NCBI GenBank assembly: GCA_003451595.1
Contig: DMDA01000059.1
Span: 13,355 to 32,263, forward strand
DNA: 18,909 nt
DNA from: Chloroflexota bacterium
GTDB lineage: Bacteria; Chloroflexota; Anaerolineae; Caldilineales; Caldilineaceae
Reading direction: 5' to 3'
The position numbers and the translations under genes are program-made. Under the pieces are notes generated by a model. That model did no database searches and was not told where the DNA came from. It saw only the letters and a list, made by a program, of their open reading frames with translations. Numbering within the stretch: position 1 is the stretch's first letter; every line of letters begins with the position of its first letter. Below are positions 1-7,156 of the stretch, one piece after another.

Positions 1-755
1 GCGTCCGGCTCGTGAAAATCGCGCAGTCGCGCCGCCAGGGTGCTCAGCTCGTCGCCAAAGTCAGGTGCACGCGCCATTGCGATCACGATGCTGTGCCCCT
101 CGATGTCCAGAAACTCGCAGGCGTCCATCAGCACTTGCAGCAGGCGGCGCTGTTCGTCGGTGACAGGATGGTGCAAGAACTCATTGACCTCGCCGAGGTT
201 GACGCCGCGCGCTGGTTCCAGCAGCCAGGCCAACGCCGCAGCGTCGCGGCTCGTGGTGGAGGCGTAGGTAAGGTTGCCGGTGTCCTCATAGATGCCCAAT
301 GCCAGCAGCGTCGCCTCAACCGGCGTTACATCGATGGCGTGTTCGATCAGCTTCTCAACGAGCAATGTTGTGTTGGCGCCAGTCGCTCCACACCAAAGAT
401 CATGCGCCTGCGGCAGCACCTTGCGCGCCTCGCTCATCAGGTTGTTTTCGGCCAGCGCAATGTGATGGTCAATGACGATGTACTCGGTGTCGGGTTGCGT
501 GCCTTTGGGTGAGTTGGCCGCGCGCGTGTCGACCAGGATGGCGCGGCGCACCTTGCCGCGCGGAAGGTCATCGGGCGCCACAAAGCGAAAGTGATTCTTG
601 TAGAGCGCCAGGAAATCTCGTACATTCCGGTTCATCTGGCGCGGCAGCACCGGGATTGCTTCAGGAAAGAGCAGCGACGCGCCGAGCAACGACGCCAGCG
701 CGTCGAAGTCCGTGCGTTCATGAGTTAGGATGATGTCGAGTTGCGCGCTGCTCAT
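1..755 (-). CDS. DHH-family phosphoesterase, N-terminal part (partial; probable DHH-CBS-tRNA nucleotidyltransferase fusion)
   Basis: The frame is open from an ATG at 753-755 to the window edge (251 residues seen), so the C-terminus is missing. DHH-superfamily motifs appear in order. Motif I is THERTDFDALAS (residues 11-22), motif II is ILVDTR (73-78, D76), motif III is VIDHH (94-98), and motif IV is YEDTG (156-160, D158). These aspartates and histidines bind the metal pair used for phosphodiester hydrolysis in the family. The opening, with its LPRQMNRNVRDFL stretch, resembles the N-terminal DHH domain of bacterial proteins that continue into CBS domains and a poly(A) polymerase/CCA-adding tRNA nucleotidyltransferase. 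That identity is inferred, because the nucleotidyltransferase part lies outside the window. A stand-alone NrnA-like nanoRNase is the alternative. No good Shine-Dalgarno sequence precedes the ATG. The gene lies 125 bp downstream of the exported repeat protein on the same strand. Confidence 0.82.
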   Translation of the reverse strand, partial: MSSAQLDIILTHERTDFDALASLLGASLLFPEAIPVLPRQMNRNVRDFLALYKNHFRFVAPDDLPRGKVRRAILVDTRAANSPKGTQPDTEYIVIDHHIALAENNLMSEARKVLPQAHDLWCGATGANTTLLVEKLIEHAIDVTPVEATLLALGIYEDTGNLTYASTTSRDAAALAWLLEPARGVNLGEVNEFLHHPVTDEQRRLLQVLMDACEFLDIEGHSIVIAMARAPDFGDELSTLAARLRDFHEPD

Positions 756-822
756 GCCGTAGAGTATCGCGGCAAAGCAGGAAAGTTGCAAAGAGGCGGC
801 CGGTCTGGGGTGTGCTTCCGTA

Positions 823-869
823 GGTCATCGCCTCCGGCGTGACGAAGTGTCTGGCCAGAGGCGGTGACC
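823..869 (-). repeat. Inverted repeat between the exported protein gene and the DHH gene
   Basis: GGTCATCGCCTC (823-834) and GAGGCGGTGACC (858-869) can form a 12-bp stem with one G-T pair and a 23-nt loop. It begins 12 bases past the stop codon of the exported protein gene (881). No T-run follows on the minus strand, so it is not a classical intrinsic terminator. It could be a Rho-type end, an mRNA 3'-stabilising hairpin or an operator for the DHH gene. Confidence 0.5.
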
Positions 870-880
870 GACAGATAGCA

Positions 881-3800
881 TTACGGCGCCGGGGTAAACT
901 CCATCACGCCGGCATCGTACTTGAGCGCCAGGAAGAGATTGCCATCCTGGAAGAGATAGGATGCCACGCTGGAGAGGTCGAGGATAAACTGATCGTGCTT
1001 CGACTCAGGCAGACAGGCGGCAAAAGTCGAGGTTTGCAGGTCGATGGTCAGGGCGCCGTCTTCATCATAGGTGTAGACGCCGTTGACCGCGTTGCAGTCG
1101 TCTTGCAGATTGACCGTATCGTCAGCGCCGAAGGTTAGCACATAGGCGGCCGAGTCCGGCGGGGCGATGATGGTGTCATTGCTGTATTGTGTCTGCACCC
1201 AGTTCCAGCGCGTGTCGGGCAGGCGCGTTGGCGTCAGGCTGGAGGTCTCGTTGACCAGCACCAGCGTATCGCCCTGCAGTGCGTAGACCTGCGTCACCGG
1301 CTGCGACGGGCAGCAGAGTGGGTCATTTGGGCGCGCCGTCAACATCTCGACGGTGATCTGGTTCTCGGCGATCGCCAGCGACTGCACCGCCACGCGGTCG
1401 CCCAGCGGTGCGCTGGCGACGTGCACAGGTGCGCCCTCCTGCTCGACGATGGCGGCCAGATTGATGAAAACGCCACTGCCGCCGCCATTTTCGGCGATCA
1501 GCACGGCCGCCGCGTCCTGTTCATTGAGCACGCCATAAGCGATTGGCGCGGGCAACAACTGCACCTCGATCACACTGGCGCTATCCGGCGCAACGCTCTC
1601 CGTGTAGACGCCATTTTCCAACAGCGCCACACCATCCGCCGTCAGCTCCGACTTGACTTCCATGTTCGCCAGCGAACTCGGCGCCAGCGGGTTGCGGGAG
1701 AGTTCTGGCGTCACCGAAAGCAACATTGCATCGAGCACGGTCAGGTCGGGCGTGAAGTCGGATGCCGCCAGGTTGTCAAAGGCAGCAGTCGTCTCGGCGA
1801 GATAGGTTTCGTAGTTGGCGGCAAAGTCGTCATAGGCGTCGCCGTCCATTGCCTGCGGCTCCTCTGGCAGCGCCGTTGTCGTAATTGGCAACTGCGCCAC
1901 AATCAGGAATTGCCCATCGCCGCTCAAGCCCTGGAAGATGTAGCGCAACTGATAGTTCTCGATAGGCGAAACATCCTGCGCAAAGCGGCCGACGAAGCGC
2001 ACGCCTGCGCCGCCATCCGCCAGGTCGAGATAGCTCACCTGCGCGGCAAAGTCGTTGGTTGCTGGCATCTGCGGCAGGATGGGCAGCGGCGGCGCCGGGT
2101 TCGCCGGGCGCGCCTCCAGCAGTTCTTTCAGCGCAGCTAACGTGTCGGCAACGAGTGGATCACCCTGTGAGTCCCAAATCGCCTGATAGGCTGCCACCGG
2201 ATAGACGGAGACATAGCCGCCGCCCGCCAAAGCTATCTGCGTGACATCCTGTACGTCGCCAAAGGCCCAGGTAAAGTGCTTCGGCTCGCCCTGGCCGCTG
2301 GGGGGAACGGTATTGTCGTATGCCGTGGGCTGCGCTACAAACGCCTTCACCGGTGTCGTGGCGCGCGTGGCGTCGATAGTGGCGGACGTCAGTTCCTCAT
2401 AGACCAACTGATCGCCAACCTTGACGAAGCTGGCGGTCATCGGCATGTTCGGACAGCAGGCGCCATCGTTCGGACCGACCTGGATCATATCGACGACGAT
2501 ACCGCCGTCCTCCGTGATTGCCAGATTAGTGACGCGTGTGCGGTCGCCCAAGAAGGCGTTGGCCGTATTCACTGCCCCATCGCCGATATCCTGCACCAGC
2601 GCCAGGTTGACGAATTGACCAGTGCCGCCACCATTCTCCACCAGCAGCACTGCCGCCGCTGCCAAGCCCTCGACCTGACCGGTGGCAACTGGCGCGCTCA
2701 ACAGTTGCACCGTCGTGACATCGCTGGCGCCGCCGCTCTCACCAGTTTTGGTGTAGACGCCGCCGCTCAGTAGCACGGGCTGTTCAAGCAAGAGCGAGTT
2801 GTAGGTTATGTTCGCCAGCTCTTCCGCAGTGAGTGCTTCAGCGTCCTGGAAGATAAGCGAGGTCAGGATGCCATCGAGCGAGCTGAGGGTCGGCGTCCAG
2901 TCTTCATCAGCGACAGCGTCCAACGCATCGCTGGCGGCGGTCGTTGCCACCGGCCACTGGGCTGCGATCAGGTAGCGTCCGTCATCGGTCAGCCCGCTGA
3001 AGTAATAGGCGAGCTGATCGTCGGCGGCAACAGCGCCGCCAGGCGTGGCGCGACCAACAAAACGCACGCCACTATATCCCACGCCGGTGAGATAGCTCAC
3101 CTGTGCAGCTAGATCATCTGGTTCAGCTGGCGGCGCAATTGGCAACGGCGCCGTCAACGTGGTAGGTTGTTCGACTAGCACGCTTTGCAGGTCGGCAACC
3201 AGCGTGGCGATGGTGGCGTCGCCCGCCGCCTGCCACAGATCGATGTATGCCTGCACCGGGTAGACGGCGATGTAGGGGCCGCCAGCAGCAAAGACTGTGG
3301 CGGGGTCCTCCGTGCCTGCGGTCAGCAGCGTGTGGATCGGCGCGCCGGTTGGCGCCAGCCCCGACAACTCGTAAGGCGTCGCCGGGACGACATTCGTCTG
3401 GTAGCCGCCGTCGGGCGCCACATTCAGCGTCACCTGGGCGCCGCTGCCGAGCAAGGTCGGCTCGCCAACCTCCACCAACTGACCGCCATCCAACGTGTAG
3501 AGGATGCGCACCACCTCAGTGGGGCAGCACATCGGGTCATTTGGTCCCTGACGCACCATCTCAACGGTGATCACGCCGTTTTCGTCGATCGCCAGCGCAT
3601 AGACATTGACGCGGTCGCCCAAGATCGTGCTGGCGACATTGACCGGCGTCCCGTCCTGGTCGAGCACGACTGCCAGGCTGACAAACAGGCCGCTGCCGCC
3701 GGTGTTCTCACCGAGCAGCACCGCCGCCGCGTCCTGGCCGTTGATCACGCCAGACGCCCGCGGGCTAGAGGACAATACCGCGACGTAGCGGTTGTCAACG

Positions 3801-4021
3801 TCTTCGAACTTACCGTCGACCAATGTCACTTCACCGGTGGGCGCCACTTCCGATTGATAGGTTAGATTGGCGAGCGCGTCGGGCGTCAGCACGTCGGCAG
3901 GCGCCGTTGTCTGCTGGAGCACAGGCAAGGCGGGCGCAGCCAGCAGGGGTGCAGGCAAGTTGCCCAGCACCAGCACGGCCGCTAGCGTCACCATAAGCCA
4001 GCGCAGCGATATATTGTTCAA
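881..4021 (-). CDS. Exported protein with A-B-A-B-A repeat modules and C-terminal META domain
   Basis: This is a 1046-residue protein with a signal peptide (residues 1-29: charged start, LMVTLAAVLVLG core, LLAAPA cleavage region) and no lipobox cysteine, so it is probably secreted. Module A occurs three times (about 45-187, 396-543, 781-925). Each copy has a 'DAAAVLL.ENGGGSG.F.NLA' core, an LGDR motif and a PND...CCP motif (Cys pairs at 165/166, 522/523, 903/904). Module B occurs twice (about 213-385, 554-765) with YVSVYPV, AAQVSYL and GVRFVGR motifs. A META-like domain fills about 935-1046 (DDCNAVNG, Cys976 and Cys1003). No enzymatic site was recognised. A cell-surface or stress-related role is only inferred from META proteins such as HslJ. 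The start is TTG at 4019-4021, preceded by AAAGGAG at 7-nt spacing; the first ATG is ten codons inside and has no such site. Confidence 0.85.
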   Translation of the reverse strand: MNNISLRWLMVTLAAVLVLGNLPAPLLAAPALPVLQQTTAPADVLTPDALANLTYQSEVAPTGEVTLVDGKFEDVDNRYVAVLSSSPRASGVINGQDAAAVLLGENTGGSGLFVSLAVVLDQDGTPVNVASTILGDRVNVYALAIDENGVITVEMVRQGPNDPMCCPTEVVRILYTLDGGQLVEVGEPTLLGSGAQVTLNVAPDGGYQTNVVPATPYELSGLAPTGAPIHTLLTAGTEDPATVFAAGGPYIAVYPVQAYIDLWQAAGDATIATLVADLQSVLVEQPTTLTAPLPIAPPAEPDDLAAQVSYLTGVGYSGVRFVGRATPGGAVAADDQLAYYFSGLTDDGRYLIAAQWPVATTAASDALDAVADEDWTPTLSSLDGILTSLIFQDAEALTAEELANITYNSLLLEQPVLLSGGVYTKTGESGGASDVTTVQLLSAPVATGQVEGLAAAAVLLVENGGGTGQFVNLALVQDIGDGAVNTANAFLGDRTRVTNLAITEDGGIVVDMIQVGPNDGACCPNMPMTASFVKVGDQLVYEELTSATIDATRATTPVKAFVAQPTAYDNTVPPSGQGEPKHFTWAFGDVQDVTQIALAGGGYVSVYPVAAYQAIWDSQGDPLVADTLAALKELLEARPANPAPPLPILPQMPATNDFAAQVSYLDLADGGAGVRFVGRFAQDVSPIENYQLRYIFQGLSGDGQFLIVAQLPITTTALPEEPQAMDGDAYDDFAANYETYLAETTAAFDNLAASDFTPDLTVLDAMLLSVTPELSRNPLAPSSLANMEVKSELTADGVALLENGVYTESVAPDSASVIEVQLLPAPIAYGVLNEQDAAAVLIAENGGGSGVFINLAAIVEQEGAPVHVASAPLGDRVAVQSLAIAENQITVEMLTARPNDPLCCPSQPVTQVYALQGDTLVLVNETSSLTPTRLPDTRWNWVQTQYSNDTIIAPPDSAAYVLTFGADDTVNLQDDCNAVNGVYTYDEDGALTIDLQTSTFAACLPESKHDQFILDLSSVASYLFQDGNLFLALKYDAGVMEFTPAP

Positions 4022-4028
4022 GAGTAGA

Positions 4029-4035
4029 CTCCTTT
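4029..4035 (-). promoter_or_regulatory. Strong ribosome binding site fixing a TTG start
   Basis: On the minus strand AAAGGAG lies 7 nt before TTG (4019-4021). It decides for the TTG start, which keeps the full charged N-region of the signal peptide. Confidence 0.75.
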
Positions 4036-4067
4036 CAAGGATGATGTTTGATCAATCAATGCACTGC

Positions 4068-4193
4068 GCGATTCAGCCAAAGGCAGCGATTCAGCCAAAG
4101 GCAGCGATTCAGCCAAAGGCAGCGATTCAGCCAAAGGCAGCGATTCAGCCAAAGGCAGCGATTCAGCCAAAGGCAGCGATTCAGCCAAAGGCA
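4068..4193. repeat. 18-bp tandem repeat, seven identical copies
   Basis: The unit GCGATTCAGCCAAAGGCA occurs seven times without a mismatch (4068-4085 through 4176-4193). A partial, degenerate echo (GCGCAGCAAGTGCGATTCGG) follows. It lies between the stop of the ABC permease gene (4251) and the start of the exported protein gene (4021), 46 bp upstream of that TTG. There are no spacers, so it is a minisatellite and not a CRISPR array. Each unit contains the small palindrome GCCAAAGGC. It lies where the promoter or leader of the exported protein gene should be, so changes in copy number could alter its expression. Confidence 0.95.
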
Positions 4194-4250
4194 GCGCAGC
4201 AAGTGCGATTCGGAAACGCTGTTGAGAGGCAGGTCGGTTCCCGTGCAGCG

Positions 4251-5099
4251 TCAGCGAGTGTTTTGTGGCATCTTACGCTCCAGCCAGCGCACCAACAGGG
4301 AGAGCACGATCGTCATCGACAGATAGAGAAAGGCGACGATATTGTAGGTCTCAAAGTAGGCAAAGGTGCTGGCAGCATAGACCTTGCCCATCTGTGTAAT
4401 GTCGGGAACGCCCAGCACAGAGACAAGCGACGAATCCTTGAGCATGGCGATAAAGTCGTTGCCCAACGGCGGCAACACGCGGCGGATCGCCTGGGGCAAC
4501 ACCACGAGACGCAATACCTGCCAGCGCGTCATGCCCAGGCTCTGCGCGGCCTCGATCTGGCCGCGTTCGATGCTCTCGATGCCGGCGCGAAAAATCTCGC
4601 TGAGAAAGGCGCTATAGCCGATAATCAGGGCGATGATGGCGCGCGCGGCGTAGTCAAAGTCGCGTACGCGCAATGCGGTCAGCGGTTGCGCCAGCGCGCC
4701 CAGCCCAGCCATTTGTGCGCCAAGCCAGTTGATGGCGTAAACCAGCGCCGGCGCCAGCACAAAGGCAATGTAGAGCAACAACACCAGCATCGGCACGCCG
4801 CGGATGATCTCAACGTAGAAGGTGGCCGCTTCGTAGATCACGCGATTCCTGGAGACGCGCGCCAGCCCGACGAGCAACCCCACCACCAGCGCACCGGCGT
4901 AGGCAACAATGGTCACATAGATCGTGACGCCGACACCCTTGGCCACAGCGGCGAAGATCGTGGCGTAGCTGTCGTCGCTGACGATGCGCCAGGCCAGGAT
5001 GACGCCCAGAAAGAGCGCAGCCAACAGCCAGTACGGAATGCGTTCAAAGAAGGTGTAGGCAGCCTGACGTCTTGGCGCCGGCAAAGATGATGAAGACAT
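4251..5099 (-). CDS. Polar amino acid ABC transporter permease (HisM/GlnP family)
   Basis: This is a 282-residue integral membrane protein with hydrophobic segments at about 22-40, 57-82, 103-125, 152-168 and 251-271. The EAA-loop signature of binding-protein-dependent permeases is intact (residues 183-204: EAAQSLGMTRWQVLR, then LPQA), as is the family stretch RGVPMLVLLLY (100-110). It would form the membrane channel for a polar amino acid and couple to an ATPase through the EAA loop. GGAG 9 nt before the ATG supports the start. Neither the ATPase nor the periplasmic binding protein is nearby: upstream is a divergent gap, and downstream is the tandem repeat and the unrelated exported protein. 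Partners must be encoded elsewhere. Substrate is not predictable from sequence alone. Confidence 0.93.
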   Translation of the reverse strand: MSSSSLPAPRRQAAYTFFERIPYWLLAALFLGVILAWRIVSDDSYATIFAAVAKGVGVTIYVTIVAYAGALVVGLLVGLARVSRNRVIYEAATFYVEIIRGVPMLVLLLYIAFVLAPALVYAINWLGAQMAGLGALAQPLTALRVRDFDYAARAIIALIIGYSAFLSEIFRAGIESIERGQIEAAQSLGMTRWQVLRLVVLPQAIRRVLPPLGNDFIAMLKDSSLVSVLGVPDITQMGKVYAASTFAYFETYNIVAFLYLSMTIVLSLLVRWLERKMPQNTR

Positions 5100-5405
5100 G
5101 AATGATCGCTCCGCGTCATAATAGGGATTGCGTGCGGCGCATGACGGCGGCCAGCCGTGCGCCGCTGCACAGTGTAGCAGAACTTACGCACATTCGCATT
5201 GGCGCAGAGGATGCAATCCGCAACTTTTGGCGTGGGCTTGCGTACTGTTGCATAGCTTGGAGACGACGCCACATGGCGCATTCGCCATCAGCACAGGTGA
5301 GTTGCACGCAGATGCGCGGTGCATAGCGCCGACATCCATTGCGATGGCTCGCTGTGAAACAACGATACGCAACACCCCGCCATTGGCGGGAGGGAGAGAA
5401 GTAAC
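5100..5405. other. Divergent intergenic region with palindrome at 5376-5390
   Basis: This is a 306-bp gap between the minus-strand permease gene and the plus-strand DUF4870-like gene, so it should hold promoters for both. The clearest element is CCCGCCA-T-TGGCGGG (5376-5390). It sits directly before the purine-rich ribosome site GGGAGGGAGAG and could be an operator or could mask that site. No strong plus-strand -35/-10 pair was recognised and no gene is supported. Confidence 0.45.
5118..5123 (-). promoter_or_regulatory. Possible -10 element of the ABC permease gene
   Basis: TATTAT on the minus strand lies 18 bp before the ATG at 5099. It would give a short leader that still includes the GGAG ribosome site. 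No convincing -35 hexamer is seen, so the call is tentative. Confidence 0.3.
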
Positions 5406-5981
5406 ATGACGCACGAAACCATCAATCCAGAAACGGGGCAACCGCAGCAAGACCCGCAGCCGAATAGCGCACCAGGCCAGGTCGAACAGACGCCGGTCGA
5501 GCGCCTTGCCAGCAGCGCCTACGCCCAGGCAGGCGAGGCCGCCGATGCCTTCCGTCGCGGCGAGTGGATGCAGCACGCCGAAGTCGATCCGCAGGCAGAT
5601 AGCGACGACCGCCTGATTGCGCTGTTGAGTTATGTGACGCAGCTGCTGTTGCCGGTGATCATGCCGATCATTGTCCTGCTGAGCGAGAGCAGCAAAAAGC
5701 GCCCCTTCCAGCGCTATCACGCCGTGCAAAGCCTGGCGCTGACGCTGGTCTTCTGGGCGATCTTCATGCTGGCCAGCATTGCCGTTGGCGTCTTTCAGTT
5801 GATCCCGGTGTTGGGTTGGTTCCTGGGCTGGCTTGTCGGCCTCGTCTTTTTCTGCCTGACGCCAATGTATTTTATCGCTGGCATCGGTCTGCTCTTCTAC
5901 TACGGGTTGCAGGCATACAAGGGACGACGCTTCGCCATCCCCGGCCTGACCAGCTTCCTGAAGGATCAAGGCTGGCTCTAA
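5406..5981 (+). CDS. DUF4870/Tic20-like small membrane protein
   Basis: This is a 191-residue protein. A polar, Gln/Pro-rich N-terminal region (1-66) is probably cytoplasmic and disordered. The core shared with DUF4870-type proteins follows. DDRLIALLSYVTQLLLPVIMP (residues 67-87) is continued by a charged loop SESSKKRPFQRYHAVQS (93-109). Further hydrophobic segments lie at about 110-132, 134-152 and 153-170, and the ending YKGRRFAIPG is typical. The function of this family is not established. The GGGAGGGAGAG stretch a few nucleotides before the ATG is a strong ribosome site. The gene is monocistronic: a terminator follows within 60 bp. A palindrome immediately upstream of the ribosome site suggests local control. 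Confidence 0.82.
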   Translation: MTHETINPETGQPQQDPQPNSAPGQVEQTPVERLASSAYAQAGEAADAFRRGEWMQHAEVDPQADSDDRLIALLSYVTQLLLPVIMPIIVLLSESSKKRPFQRYHAVQSLALTLVFWAIFMLASIAVGVFQLIPVLGWFLGWLVGLVFFCLTPMYFIAGIGLLFYYGLQAYKGRRFAIPGLTSFLKDQGWL

Positions 5982-6034
5982 AGCGCACCCGCCATGAGCT
6001 GGCGCCCCCAGCTCGCCTGAAAGCCACCCATCTG

Positions 6035-6070
6035 ACGCCCGGTGAGAATTCTCATCGGGCGTTTCAGTTC
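6035..6070 (+). terminator. Intrinsic terminator of the DUF4870-like gene
   Basis: A near-perfect hairpin spans 6035-6062, with a CGCCCG...CGGGCG base and the inner palindrome TGAGAATTCTCA. It is followed by TTTCAGTTCT. It ends the gene stopping at 5981. The rest of the 5982-6286 gap is unusually AT-rich and leads into the promoter at 6171-6199. Confidence 0.8.
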
Positions 6071-6170
6071 TCTGCACCACCGCAAGAATTGACAGATCAA
6101 TAAAATTAAACACCCCAATCAAACAAATCAAATAAATCGGCGCAATTATCAAAATTATTGAAATACAGTA

Positions 6171-6199
6171 TTGACTTTCCTAAACCAAAGTGCTATTAT
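6171..6199 (+). promoter_or_regulatory. Sigma-70-type promoter of the small gene at 6287
   Basis: TTGACT (6171-6176), a 17-bp spacer, and TATTAT (6194-6199) lie in an AT-rich stretch that stands out from the GC-rich surroundings. The predicted start near 6206 gives a leader of about 80 nt for the gene at 6287. It may also serve the operon beginning at 6776, since no clear T-run terminator lies between them. Confidence 0.75.
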
Positions 6200-6286
6200 A
6201 ACCCCAGAAAGTTAAAAACAGGCTTCAGTTTCCGCATACGCAATACACGGCAGAGCAAGTAGACGGTAGAGCAAGGAGCGACCGCA

Positions 6287-6505
6287 ATGCTACCACCCAA
6301 TGAATACGTCCTGGTTGAGACGCAACGAATGCACCGGCAGGACTTGATGAATTACGCCACGCAAGCGCGCTTGTTACAGCAGCTGCGCCCGGTGACGCCG
6401 ACCTGGCTCGATCGAGGGTTAGCGCTGCTCGGACGGATGTTGGTGCGTTGCGGGCGACGGCTCGAAATGCGCGCCCCGATCGGTTGGAACGGAGCGCAGC
6501 CCTGA
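6287..6505 (+). CDS. Small basic protein of unknown function (72 aa)
   Basis: AAGGAG (6273-6278) lies 8 nt before the ATG, and a near-consensus promoter lies about 90 bp upstream, so I consider this a real gene despite its size. The protein has no signal peptide and no membrane span long enough to be convincing. A middle segment WLDRGLALLGRMLVRCGRRLE (residues about 40-60) forms an amphipathic basic helix, and the N-terminal half is rich in Gln, Arg and His. No family was recognised. It may be read together with the DUF2089 operon that starts 270 bp downstream. Confidence 0.65.
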   Translation: MLPPNEYVLVETQRMHRQDLMNYATQARLLQQLRPVTPTWLDRGLALLGRMLVRCGRRLEMRAPIGWNGAQP

Positions 6506-6775
6506 CGCCGACCCGCGCCATCCGGCTACGATTTCGGCCCCATGCGCTGTCAACCATGCTGGCCGAATCCGGCGCCCGGCTGCCTCCCTTTCAACCTTTT
6601 CCTATTGACTGCCAAGCGGGGTGACTGCCGGGTGAATGCAACAAGCATGGCCGGGCGAGCTTATAGAGCCGCCCATTCCGATCAGGGCTGCCGAGGCGAT
6701 AGTCACACCCAGCAGTCGCCAAAACCATCAGTCACCACAAGTATTACTCACAAGGATCACAAGGAGTACGCCTTT
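6506..6775. other. Intergenic region with a short inverted repeat (6533-6567)
   Basis: TTCGGCC (6533-6539) and GGCCGAA (6561-6567) can pair around a 21-nt loop shortly after the small gene, followed by a pyrimidine-rich tract (CCTCCCTTTC) further on. TTGACT at 6605-6610 resembles a -35 hexamer but has no -10 partner at 16-18 bp. Nothing else could be supported. Confidence 0.35.
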
Positions 6776-7156
6776 ATGCTGCCACTACCCACACGCTGCC
6801 CACTGACCGGCGGCGAAATCATTGTCACACGTATCTATTGTCCAGATGCGGATGTCACATTAGAGGGGCGCTTTGCCGTAGCCGAGCCACCCTTCGCCCA
6901 GCTCACACCAGAGCAGATCAAATTCGTGGAGGTCTTTGTGCGCAACGAAGGCAAACTCAACCGCCTGGAAGACGAGTTGGGGCTGTCATATCCTACGATC
7001 CGCAGCCGCCTGCATGACGTGATCCGTGCGCTAGGTTATGAACCCGGCAAGGACGAAGCGCCGCCGGCTATCGACCGCAAACAAGTGCTGGCCGATCTCG
7101 ACGCCGGCGTGATCTCTTTCGACGAAGCGATGCAGAAGTTGCAGGGAGGTGACTGA
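6776..7156 (+). CDS. DUF2089-family helix-turn-helix regulator with degenerate zinc ribbon
   Basis: This is a 126-residue protein. The N-terminal ribbon, normally CPxCGG...CPxCG in DUF2089, here reads CPLTGG (C8) and CPDADV (C22), so the second Cys of each pair is lost and tetrahedral zinc binding by this site is unlikely. LTPEQIKFVEVFVRNEGKL (43-61) and the helix-turn-helix LEDELGLSYPTIRSRLHDVI (64-83) match the family DNA-binding part. The C-terminal RKQVLADLDAGVISFDEAMQ (101-120) is the SHOCT-like helical module also found in the next two genes. ATG at 6776 is chosen because AAGGAG (6761-6766) precedes it at 9 nt; upstream in-frame starts lack this. The stop overlaps the next ATG by one base (TGATG), which implies translational coupling. 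It is probably the regulator of its own operon. Confidence 0.87.
   Translation: MLPLPTRCPLTGGEIIVTRIYCPDADVTLEGRFAVAEPPFAQLTPEQIKFVEVFVRNEGKLNRLEDELGLSYPTIRSRLHDVIRALGYEPGKDEAPPAIDRKQVLADLDAGVISFDEAMQKLQGGD

Noticed and set aside
4068..4193. CRISPR array
   Set aside because: The 18-bp units follow each other without spacers, and no cas gene is present; it is a simple tandem repeat.
3867..5090. Long plus-strand open frame through the tandem repeat (IQPKAA peptide repeat)
   Set aside because: It lies antisense to the signal-peptide end of the exported protein gene and to the whole ABC permease gene. Both minus-strand genes have clear family motifs and ribosome sites, so the frame is a by-product of a repeat length divisible by three and high GC.
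6605..6633. Promoter for the DUF2089 operon at TTGACT
   Set aside because: The -35-like hexamer has no acceptable -10 at 16-18 bp (the position reads CCGGGT).
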